A stretch of 64,000 nt of DNA from Oscillibacter sp. (lineage in GTDB: Bacteria > Bacillota > Clostridia > Oscillospirales > Oscillospiraceae): assembly GCA_003539495.1 (NCBI GenBank), contig DPPB01000014.1, positions 1-64,000 on the forward strand, in the 5' to 3' direction. The first letter of the stretch is position 1, and every line of letters begins with the position of its first letter. The notes below the pieces were generated by a model. The model was not told the origin of the DNA and did no database searches. It saw only the letters and a list, made by a program, of their open reading frames with translations. The translations under genes and the position numbers were made by a program. Below are positions 38,861 to 45,484 of the stretch, piece by piece.

Positions 38861-38926
38861 TATAATATGTACTCCCGGGGATTATTCTGCGTTGGCCGGA
38901 CGGAGCAGCCGTAAAAACCGCAAAAA

Positions 38927-38948
38927 GCTTATCTCCTGTGTGATAAGC
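38927..38948 (-). promoter_or_regulatory. Leader hairpin followed by T5, possible attenuator
   Basis: In the leader of the SipW operon, a 7-bp stem (GCTTATC/GATAAGC) with an 8-base loop is followed leftward by TTTTTGCGG. It resembles a weak terminator between the promoter and sipW. The short stem makes function uncertain. Confidence 0.35.
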
Positions 38949-38975
38949 CCAATGCGCAATTCAATGTCAAGACAA

Positions 38976-39004
38976 AATATAGCACAATGCACATCAAAAT
39001 GCAA
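38976..39004 (-). promoter_or_regulatory. Sigma-A-like promoter of the SipW/TasA-like operon
   Basis: Leftward TTGCAT (39004-38999), 17-base spacer, TATATT (38981-38976). The surrounding 38861-39120 stretch is markedly AT-rich compared with its neighbours and has no gene. The promoter lies within the element. Confidence 0.55.
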
Positions 39005-39075
39005 TAGCTAAAAACGAAATTTTGAATAAAAATTTGAAAGAATTTTCTCTTGCAGCAAAAAAGAGTAATATTTTT

Positions 39076-39852
39076 TTAAATAATTATAAGATACTGGAAT
39101 TTTTTGTAGTCAAAATAAGGGCAGGTAGAATTTATTATCGGTCGATCGTTTTTTGCAGCAGAAACGATTTTCAGCATCAAACCGAGTCTCTCCGGGCGCT
39201 TACAGTAAGCGCGGCGGGATACATAGCTGCGGCTGATGCCGAAGGCCGCGGCCACCTGGCGCTGGGTTTGGGGCAGGCGGCCGGATAGTCCATACCGGCG
39301 GCGGATCACCTCTGCCTCCCGGTCCGTAAGGCAGCGGCCCACCAGCTCCCGGATGCGCAGGCGCTCCTCCCGGTCGGCCATATCCGAGAGCATGGTGTCG
39401 TCGCAGCCCACCACGTCCATGAGGCTGAGGGCGCCCCCGGCGGCGTCGGGCTCGATGGTATCGGACAGGGACACCTCCCCCTGCAGCTTTTTGCGGCTGC
39501 GGAAGTACATGAGCACCTCATTCTCCACACAGCGGGAGGCGTAGGTGGCCAGGCGGATCTTCCGCTCCGGGCGGAAGGTATCCACGGCCTTGATAAGCCC
39601 GATGGTGCCGATGGAAATCAGATCCTCCTGCTCCGCCGCCTGGGTGTAGTATTTTTTGATAATGTGCGCCACCAGGCGCAGATTATGCTCCACCAGGATG
39701 TTCCGGGCCTCCAGATCCCCGGCCAGGCTGCGCTCTAAGTACATTCGCTCCTCTCCGGCGCTCAGCGGCTTGGGAAAGGACCCGGTATCCCCCGTAAGGC
39801 GCAGAGTCAGGAACAGGCTGTTAGCCAGCAGAAACAGCGCTGCAGACAGCAT
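39076..39852 (-). CDS. sigK: RNA polymerase sporulation sigma factor sigma-K, 5' part interrupted
   Basis: Residues 1-213 (39852-39214) are pro-sigma-K: a hydrophobic pro-sequence (MLSAALFLLANSLFLTLRL), then SFPKPLSAGEE, HNLRLVAHIIKKY, DLISIGTIGLIKAVDTF (region 2) and RRRYGLSGRLPQTQRQVAAAFG with ISRSYVSR (region 4). After the 14-bp repeat, the frame enters the element and adds 45 unrelated residues (RAYCKRPERLGL...) before stopping. The unrearranged product therefore has a broken recognition helix. Start 39852 is six bases after GGGGAG. Excision adds IEKRALQKLEAALKEEMPTRN plus NK, giving 236 residues. Confidence 0.93.
   Translation of the reverse strand: MLSAALFLLANSLFLTLRLTGDTGSFPKPLSAGEERMYLERSLAGDLEARNILVEHNLRLVAHIIKKYYTQAAEQEDLISIGTIGLIKAVDTFRPERKIRLATYASRCVENEVLMYFRSRKKLQGEVSLSDTIEPDAAGGALSLMDVVGCDDTMLSDMADREERLRIRELVGRCLTDREAEVIRRRYGLSGRLPQTQRQVAAAFGISRSYVSRRAYCKRPERLGLMLKIVSAAKNDRPIINSTCPYFDYKKFQYLIII
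39214..39227. repeat. Attachment-site core, right end
   Basis: GCGGGATACATAGC, identical to 28077-28090, in sigK codons for SYVSR. The probable crossover dinucleotide is AC at 39221-39222. A near-perfect palindrome (39196-39212, GCGCTTACAGTAAGCGC) abuts it inside the element. Confidence 0.88.
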
Positions 39853-39874
39853 ATGCATCTCCCCTTTCCCTGCC

Positions 39875-39902
39875 ATCCTATGCCCCCATGGGCAGTCCCT
39901 AT
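39875..39902 (-). promoter_or_regulatory. Possible sigma-E-type promoter of sigK
   Basis: Leftward CATAGGAT (39882-39875) fits the sporulation -10 form CATANNNT, with an ATA-containing GTATAGG about 15 bases upstream. Sigma-E drives sigK in known spore formers. The match is short and could be chance. The remaining 39853-40023 gap shows nothing else clear. Confidence 0.35.
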
Positions 39903-40023
39903 ACAGATAAAAAAGTACGCCCGGCGGCCCGGGCAAAAACCGCCTTTTGCCGCGGCGTCCGGGTCCGTGGTAGATATTTTATCCGCCAGGCCCATTTAAG
40001 CGCTAAATTTTTTGCCTTTTCTG

Positions 40024-40052
40024 TTGACATTTCTCTCTTATGCTGATAAAAT
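40024..40052 (+). promoter_or_regulatory. Sigma-A promoter of the XRE regulator gene
   Basis: TTGACA (40024-40029), 17-base spacer, TAAAAT (40047-40052). The start codon is 53 bases downstream. Confidence 0.75.
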
Positions 40053-40104
40053 ATTTTTGCAAAAAACGGCAAATAAATAGATTTTTCAGTAAGCAGGTGA
40101 TCGT

Positions 40105-40716
40105 ATGCTGCACAAGGAATCCAAATCGGATAGAAACAAGCGCTTCGCGCGGATCTGGAGCCTGTCCCGCTCTGACGCGGGCAAAACCCAGGAGTTCATG
40201 GCCAACGGCCTGGGCGTCAGCAAAAAAACCATTCAAAACTGGGAAAAGGGCGCCAGCGCCCCGGATCTGTACGAGGGGTCGGAGTGGTTTCGCGTGTTGG
40301 GCACCAATCCCATGCCCTACTACCTGGCGTTTTTGTACCCCTGGCTGTTCGACGGCATCAAGCCCGAGGACGATGACCAGGAGATCGAGCAGGCCCTGCT
40401 GTTTTTGGTGAAGAACATGACCTCAGTAGAAAAGCGGGAAATGCTGTATCTCATGGCTGGCCGCCACGGCAGCCCCTGGTACTCCCTGCTGCAGATGTTC
40501 ACCGCCCACTGCCACTGCTCCCTGCGCTCCCGGGTCACCGCCGCCCGTACTATTTTGGAGAATTACGAGATGGACATGGCCTGCGGCTCCCTGGTGTGCC
40601 AGGATAACGTGCAGCCGGATATGAAGATGCTGCACCACGCCGTGGAGGAGGGCAAGCTGTCCGTTTTCAACCAGCTCTCCGGCTATACCAACGTGGACTT
40701 TCCCGCAGAGGATTGA
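40105..40716 (+). CDS. XRE-family helix-turn-helix protein
   Basis: A 203-residue cytoplasmic DNA-binding protein. An XRE helix-turn-helix occupies about residues 15-60 (SRSDAGKTQEFMANGLG followed by SKKTIQNWEKG). The rest is a helical domain of unknown role with several Cys and His (AHCHCSLRSR, MACGSLVCQD). AGGTGATC precedes the start. It is divergent from sigK, sharing a 250-base intergenic region, so a role in sporulation control is conceivable but unproven. Confidence 0.82.
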   Translation: MLHKESKSDRNKRFARIWSLSRSDAGKTQEFMANGLGVSKKTIQNWEKGASAPDLYEGSEWFRVLGTNPMPYYLAFLYPWLFDGIKPEDDDQEIEQALLFLVKNMTSVEKREMLYLMAGRHGSPWYSLLQMFTAHCHCSLRSRVTAARTILENYEMDMACGSLVCQDNVQPDMKMLHHAVEEGKLSVFNQLSGYTNVDFPAED

Positions 40717-40729
40717 TCCATCCTTCCCC

Positions 40730-40888
40730 GTCCCTCTCCGCTCCGGCGGAGGGGGACGTTCTACTGTCGAAAATTCCTTTGGGTTTTTCCGACAAAAGCC
40801 CCATAATCTGCTGCGGGCGGCAAACTCCACGAGACTTTTTTCATGCATTAACTCCTCCTTCTGCCAAAGCGGAGGGAGCAGTTTTTTT
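40730..40888. repeat. Palindromic intergenic module with terminal hairpins
   Basis: The 248-base gap before comEC holds a 12-bp hairpin (40730-40741 with 40746-40757, one G-U), an internal imperfect hairpin (GTCGAAAA...TTTTTCCGAC) and a final hairpin (40850-40881) followed by T7. The first and last hairpins share CTCC(G)C/GCGGAGG wording in opposite orientation. The last one probably terminates the XRE transcript. Possibly a small non-autonomous repeat element. Confidence 0.5.
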
Positions 40889-40908
40889 ACCGCCATCGAG
40901 CACGGCTC

Positions 40909-40937
40909 TTGTTATCAGCGGCCGGCTTTGGTATAAT
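40909..40937 (+). promoter_or_regulatory. Sigma-A promoter of comEC-holA-rnmV
   Basis: TTGTTA (40909-40914), 17-base spacer, TATAAT (40932-40937), 28 bases before the comEC start. Confidence 0.7.
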
Positions 40938-40964
40938 GGAAGCAGATTGAAAGGGGGCAGGGCC

Positions 40965-43253
40965 ATGCGTTCATTGGCGGCTATCGCATTTTCCTTTGCG
41001 GCGGCCATCCTGTCCCTGTGCCTGCTGCCGGTGGGGCATTGGGTCTTTTGGGCGGCGGGTATTCTATCAGCGGCCGGTGGAGTCGTCTTGCTGCTGCCCA
41101 GGCTGCGGGCCCTCGGGCGGCTTCGGGTCTACCTGGCCCTCATCACCCTATCCCTGGCGGCGGGGCTGCTGTATGGCCGTGGCTGGAGCGCCCTGGTGGC
41201 GCAGCCTGTGCAGGATAAGTGCGGCAGCAGCCATCTGTTTTCCGCCACGGTGTGTGATTGGCCGGAGCAGCGGGATTTTGGCTGGCGGGTCACGGTGCGC
41301 CTGGCAGATGCCCGGGGCGCCAAGGCCGCGTGCTATCTCAGCGATGAAGCGGCCGCCCTTTTGGAGCCGGGGCAGACCCTTTTGGGAAGTGCCTACTGGC
41401 AGGATGCCTCCGTTATCAAGGGCACAGAGCTGTCCACCTTCACCTCCCGGGGGATCTTTGTCCTGTTGTACTGCGAGGAGATGCCCACGGTGGCCCAAGG
41501 TCAGGTGGGCTCCCTGCGATATCTGCCCCAGCGGATGGAAAAGGCCTTCCGGGACAAAATCGCCCGGATATGGGAGCGTGACGGCACTGTGGCCAGTCTC
41601 CTGCAGGCGGAGCTTCTGGGAGAGCGCAGCGGCATCTCCGAAGAACTGTCCGTCCGCTTTTCCGAGGCGGGTGTGAGCCATCTGTTTGCCGTTTCCGGGC
41701 TGCACTGCGCCTTTTTGCTGACGCTGCTGAGTCTGCTTGTAGGGCATCGGCGCCGGCTTTTGGCGGCAGTGGGCACGGCAGTGCTGATATTTTATATGTT
41801 TATGGTGGGGCTGACGCCTTCGGTGGTTCGGGCGTGTATCATGCAGTTTTTCCTGCTGCTGGCGCCCCTGCTCAAGCGGGATGCCGACCCTATCACCTCC
41901 CTGGCGGCGGCTCTGGGACTCATTCTGCTGGTCAACCCCTATGCCGCAGCCAGCGTGAGCCTGCAGCTCAGCTTTGGCGCCATGCTGGGGCTGATCCTGA
42001 TCACGCCCCGGGTCTACGGGTTCTTCCGGGCAAGGAAACAGCCCCGGGCAAGGCTTGCGGCCAAGGCATGCACTTTTTTGACCGGTACACTCTCCTCCAC
42101 CCTGGGGGCTATGGTGTTCACCGTACCGCTGACGGCCTACTATTTCGGCGTATTTTCCGCAGTGTCGCCGCTGACAAGCTTGGTGTGTATCCCCTTGGCC
42201 TCCGGTAATTTCATGGCCGGCTTTTTGACGGTGCTGGCGGGCTTTGTTTGGCTGCCCGCCGCCCGAATTCTGGGATATGTCAGCTGGGCCCTAAGCAAGC
42301 TGTTTCTGCTGACGGTGGACCTGGCCGTCTCCATTCCCCACCACGCGCTCTACACGGATACCAATCCATTCTTGGTTTGCTGGCTGGTGTTTGTATACGC
42401 TCTTTTCATTTTGTGCGTCCTGACCCGAGACCGGCTCCGGAAATATGCCCTGGCTGCCGTGCTGTCCCTCCTGGCCCTGGTGCTGTGCGTCAACCTGCGC
42501 GCAGCAGAGTTTCACAGCGGTGCGCTGACAGCGGTCGCCGTGGATGTGGGACAAGGGGCCAGCACCCTGCTGCTGTCCGGCGACGATGCCATCCTGGTGG
42601 ATTGCGGCAGCAGCAACCGCTACAAGCATCCGGCCCAACAGGTGCTCTCGCAGCTGGGCAGTATGGAGGTGCGCCGCCTGTCGGCGGTGGCCGTAACCCA
42701 CTTCCATGCCGACCACACCAACGGCCTGGCGGAGCTGTTCAGCCGGGTGGAAATTGACCGGCTCTATCTGCCGCAAATAGAGGACGACTACGGCGTGCGG
42801 GATAAACTGGTGGCTCTGGCCCAGGAGCACGGCACTCAGGTGCTGTTCGTCACAGAAAAACAATCCATTCCCCTGGGGCAGTGCAGCCTCACGGTTTTCC
42901 CGCCCGTGGGCTCGGGCGATCCCAACGAGCAGGGACTGACATACCTGTGCAGCAGCGGCAATTTTGACCTGCTTATTACGGGCGATATGTCCGGGCAGAC
43001 GGAGCTGGCGCTGATCGGGCAGTACGACCTGCCGGATCTGGAGGTCCTTATGGTGGGCCATCACGGATCCAAATACAGCTCCCAGCAGGATTTCCTGTCC
43101 GCCCTTACTCCGGAGGCGGCCATCATCAGCGTGGGAGACAACAGCTACGGTCACCCCACAGACGCAGCCATTTCCCGGCTGGAGGCCGTGGGCGCAGAGG
43201 TCTACCGCACCGACAACCAGGGCTGTATCACCGTGACCGTACACTATCACTAA
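40965..43253 (+). CDS. comEC: ComEC/Rec2-family DNA uptake channel protein
   Basis: A 762-residue membrane protein. The N-terminal helices and OB-like DUF4131 segment (about 1-180) precede the Competence domain (200-480, GVSHLFAVSGLHCAFLLTL and GLTPSVVRACIMQFFLL). The C-terminal metallo-beta-lactamase domain (520-760) has VDVGQGASTLL, THFHADHTNGL, GDMS and VGHHGSKYSS. It forms the channel for single-stranded DNA in transformation. The true start is 40965, after AAGGGGGCAGGG; the open frame extends 84 codons upstream through repeats and the promoter. The usual comEC-holA pairing follows. Confidence 0.92.
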   Translation: MRSLAAIAFSFAAAILSLCLLPVGHWVFWAAGILSAAGGVVLLLPRLRALGRLRVYLALITLSLAAGLLYGRGWSALVAQPVQDKCGSSHLFSATVCDWPEQRDFGWRVTVRLADARGAKAACYLSDEAAALLEPGQTLLGSAYWQDASVIKGTELSTFTSRGIFVLLYCEEMPTVAQGQVGSLRYLPQRMEKAFRDKIARIWERDGTVASLLQAELLGERSGISEELSVRFSEAGVSHLFAVSGLHCAFLLTLLSLLVGHRRRLLAAVGTAVLIFYMFMVGLTPSVVRACIMQFFLLLAPLLKRDADPITSLAAALGLILLVNPYAAASVSLQLSFGAMLGLILITPRVYGFFRARKQPRARLAAKACTFLTGTLSSTLGAMVFTVPLTAYYFGVFSAVSPLTSLVCIPLASGNFMAGFLTVLAGFVWLPAARILGYVSWALSKLFLLTVDLAVSIPHHALYTDTNPFLVCWLVFVYALFILCVLTRDRLRKYALAAVLSLLALVLCVNLRAAEFHSGALTAVAVDVGQGASTLLLSGDDAILVDCGSSNRYKHPAQQVLSQLGSMEVRRLSAVAVTHFHADHTNGLAELFSRVEIDRLYLPQIEDDYGVRDKLVALAQEHGTQVLFVTEKQSIPLGQCSLTVFPPVGSGDPNEQGLTYLCSSGNFDLLITGDMSGQTELALIGQYDLPDLEVLMVGHHGSKYSSQQDFLSALTPEAAIISVGDNSYGHPTDAAISRLEAVGAEVYRTDNQGCITVTVHYH

Positions 43254-43271
43254 CGAGAGGAGCCACACGCT

Positions 43272-44324
43272 ATGGCAGCGGAAAAGAGCAAAGCCTCAGG
43301 CAAAAACGCCGCATACGACCGCCTGCGCAAGGCCATAAAGGAAAAAGCGCCTGCCCGGGCCTATCTGTTTTACGGGGAGGAGAGCTACCTGCGCCAGACC
43401 TATGTCCAGCAGCTGCAGGAGCTTCTCATTCCCAGGGGCAGCGAGGATTTTAATCTCCACCGGCTCTCCGGCAGCCGTGTCACAACCCAGGACGTGGCCG
43501 ACGCCGTGGAGTCCATGCCCATGATGGCGCCCAGCACCCTGGTAACGGTGACGGATTGGGATATTTTCAGGCTCGATGAAAGTCAGCGCAGCCAGCTCAC
43601 GGAGCTTTTAGAGGATCTGCCGGACTACTGCACCGTGGTGTTTATCTATGACACAGTTCCCTACAAGCCGGACCGGAAAATGAAAAAGCTCACCGCCGCC
43701 ATAGATAAAAATGTGGAGGTGGTGGAGTTCCAGGGGCAATCCCGGGACGCACTGGTCCGTTGGCTGCAAAAGCGCTTCCGCGCCCTGGACCGCAGCATCG
43801 ACCAGCAAACGGCGGACTATATGCTCTTTTACTGCGGCTCCATGATGGATAACCTCATCGGCGAGGTGAACAAGGTGGCGGCCTTTGCCAAGGCCGAGCA
43901 GGTCACCGCTGCCGATATTGCCGCCGTGGCGGAGCCGGTGCTGGACGCCCGGATCTTCGACATGACCAACCACATCTCCGCCCGGGATTATAACAAGGCT
44001 GCCGCCGTGCTGGGAGACCTGCTGCGGATGCAGACGGAGCCCATCGTCATCCTGGGAGCCATTGGCAAGGAACTGCGGCGGCTGTATACCGCCCGCATGG
44101 CTTTAGACAGTGGCAAGGACCGTTTTTGGCTCATGGACCTGTGGCAGATGCGCAGCGACTATCCCGCAAGGCTCCTCCTCCAGGCGGCCCGGCGGGTGGA
44201 TCATGCGTGGTGCAAGCGCTCCCTGGCCGCCTGCCAGCTGTTGGATCGGCGCATGAAAAGTGAAAAAAACATTGACCGGGAGGGTGAGCTGGTGCGATTT
44301 GTTATGGAGCTGGCGGAGCAATGA
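43272..44324 (+). CDS. holA: DNA polymerase III subunit delta
   Basis: A 350-residue clamp-loader subunit that opens the beta clamp. The N-terminal AAA+-like fold has AYLFYGEESYLRQTYVQQL in place of a true P-loop. The second domain contains YMLFYCGSMMDNLIGEVNKV, and the C-terminal domain LLLQAARRVDHAW is helical. GAGGAGCC precedes the start. Its stop overlaps the next start as ATGA. Confidence 0.93.
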   Translation: MAAEKSKASGKNAAYDRLRKAIKEKAPARAYLFYGEESYLRQTYVQQLQELLIPRGSEDFNLHRLSGSRVTTQDVADAVESMPMMAPSTLVTVTDWDIFRLDESQRSQLTELLEDLPDYCTVVFIYDTVPYKPDRKMKKLTAAIDKNVEVVEFQGQSRDALVRWLQKRFRALDRSIDQQTADYMLFYCGSMMDNLIGEVNKVAAFAKAEQVTAADIAAVAEPVLDARIFDMTNHISARDYNKAAAVLGDLLRMQTEPIVILGAIGKELRRLYTARMALDSGKDRFWLMDLWQMRSDYPARLLLQAARRVDHAWCKRSLAACQLLDRRMKSEKNIDREGELVRFVMELAEQ

Positions 44325-44899
44325 GCAAGCCGCGCATTGAAGAAGTCATCGTGGTGGAGGGCCGCTACGACAGAAATATGCTTTTACAGGTGGTGGACGC
44401 CACCGTTGTGGAGACCGGCGGCTTCTCCGTGTTCAATGACCGGGAGAAGCTGGCCTTTCTTCGGAAATTGGCCCAAAAGCGAGGCCTGATCCTGCTGACG
44501 GATTCCGATGGGGCGGGCTTTGTCATCCGCAATTATCTCAAGGGGGCTATTCCAACGGAGCAGGTAAAGCAGGCCTACATCCCCGACATCCCCGGCAAGG
44601 AGCGCCGCAAGCGCAAGGCCGGGAAAGAGGGCAAGCTAGGCGTGGAGGGCATGACCCCGGAAATTCTCCTGCAGGCCCTGCGCCGGGGCGGCGCTACCTT
44701 TGTGGGGGAGGCCGCTCCCTCAGCCGCAGTCCCCATCACCAAGGCCGACCTGCTGGACCGGGGCCTCATCGGTCCCGGCAGTACCCAAAAGCGACAGCAG
44801 CTGCTGAAAAATCTGGAGCTGCCGGAACACCTGTCCCCCAATGCCCTGCTGGAAACACTGAATCTGCTGATGAGCCGGGAGGAATTTTATGAACAGTAA
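44321..44899 (+). CDS. rnmV: Ribonuclease M5
   Basis: A 192-residue Toprim nuclease that matures 5S rRNA. The Toprim motifs are VVEGRYDRNML (Glu) near residue 12 and LLTDSDGAGFVIRNYL (DxD) near residue 58. The C-terminal DUF4093 part has GVEGMTPEILLQAL. It overlaps holA by 4 bases and the CYTH gene by 11, so the three are translationally coupled. Confidence 0.9.
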   Translation: MSKPRIEEVIVVEGRYDRNMLLQVVDATVVETGGFSVFNDREKLAFLRKLAQKRGLILLTDSDGAGFVIRNYLKGAIPTEQVKQAYIPDIPGKERRKRKAGKEGKLGVEGMTPEILLQALRRGGATFVGEAAPSAAVPITKADLLDRGLIGPGSTQKRQQLLKNLELPEHLSPNALLETLNLLMSREEFYEQ

Positions 44900-45401
44900 T
44901 TCTTTGGAGATTGAGCGCCGCTTTCTCATCCTCCGCCCGCCGGAGCCGGAGCTGGCGGCCCGGTGCAGCCACGTCTATCACATGGAGCAGACCTATCTCC
45001 TCTCCCCGCCTCACCAGACGGAGCGCGTCCGCCGCCGGGAAGGGGCTGACGGCGTGGCCTTTTTCCACACTGTGAAAATTGACCGCAGCGCCATCACCCG
45101 CCTGGAGCAGGAGGAGGAGATCACCCCCGAGGCTTACGACGCCTACCTCACCCGCCGGGATCCCATGACCGAGACCATCCGCAAGACCCGTTACTGCCTG
45201 CCGGAGGGGCCATACACCTTTGAGATCGATTTCTATCCCTTCTGGCCCCGCTGCGCCGTCATGGAGATCGAGCTGCCCCGGGAGGATACCCCCTTCCGTT
45301 TTCCGGATGGCATCACCGTGGTGCGGGAGCTCACCGGAGACCGGCGCTTCAGCAACGCGGCCCTATCCCGGCATATACCCGCGGAAAGTGAGCTAATATA
45401 G
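44889..45401 (+). CDS. CYTH-domain protein
   Basis: A 170-residue protein of the CYTH (triphosphate tunnel) family. LEIERRFLI is the ExExR/K signature at the N-terminus. Later strands give RVRRREGADG, KIDRSAITRLEQEEEIT, RKTRY and FEIDFYPFWPR. Family members hydrolyse inorganic or thiamine triphosphate, or act as class IV adenylate cyclase; no closer call is possible. GGAGGAATTTT precedes the start. Confidence 0.87.
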   Translation: MNSNSLEIERRFLILRPPEPELAARCSHVYHMEQTYLLSPPHQTERVRRREGADGVAFFHTVKIDRSAITRLEQEEEITPEAYDAYLTRRDPMTETIRKTRYCLPEGPYTFEIDFYPFWPRCAVMEIELPREDTPFRFPDGITVVRELTGDRRFSNAALSRHIPAESELI

Positions 45402-45411
45402 AACGGAAGTC

Positions 45412-45440
45412 TTGCATTTTTCGTATGCAGTCGGTATAAT
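45412..45440 (+). promoter_or_regulatory. Sigma-A promoter of glnS
   Basis: TTGCAT (45412-45417), 17-base spacer, TATAAT (45435-45440). The 45-base leader is too short for a T-box. Confidence 0.75.
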
Positions 45441-45484
45441 AGTATAATATTTTTGCAGTAATTTACTATAAGGAGTAAAACGAT

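Larger units (their letters stand above)
28077..39227. mobile_element. Skin-like sigK-intervening element, 11,137 bp
   Basis: The element lies between direct repeats GCGGGATACATAGC at 28077-28090 and 39214-39227. Both repeats sit in sigK codons and both sigK parts have the same orientation, so recombination between them deletes 11,137 bp and restores the gene in frame. It encodes a large serine recombinase whose stop codon lies in the left inner arm, a small overlapping protein, and an eight-gene SipW/TasA-like surface operon. No phage structural, replication or conjugation gene is visible. Known relatives in role are skin of B. subtilis and C. difficile; the cargo here differs. Confidence 0.93.

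Noticed and set aside
28077..39227. Prophage or integrative conjugative element
   Set aside because: Only the recombinase is element-like; no capsid, tail, lysis, relaxase or type IV secretion gene is present.
45402..45484. T-box leader for glnS
   Set aside because: The predicted transcript leader is only about 40 bases and has no specifier stem.
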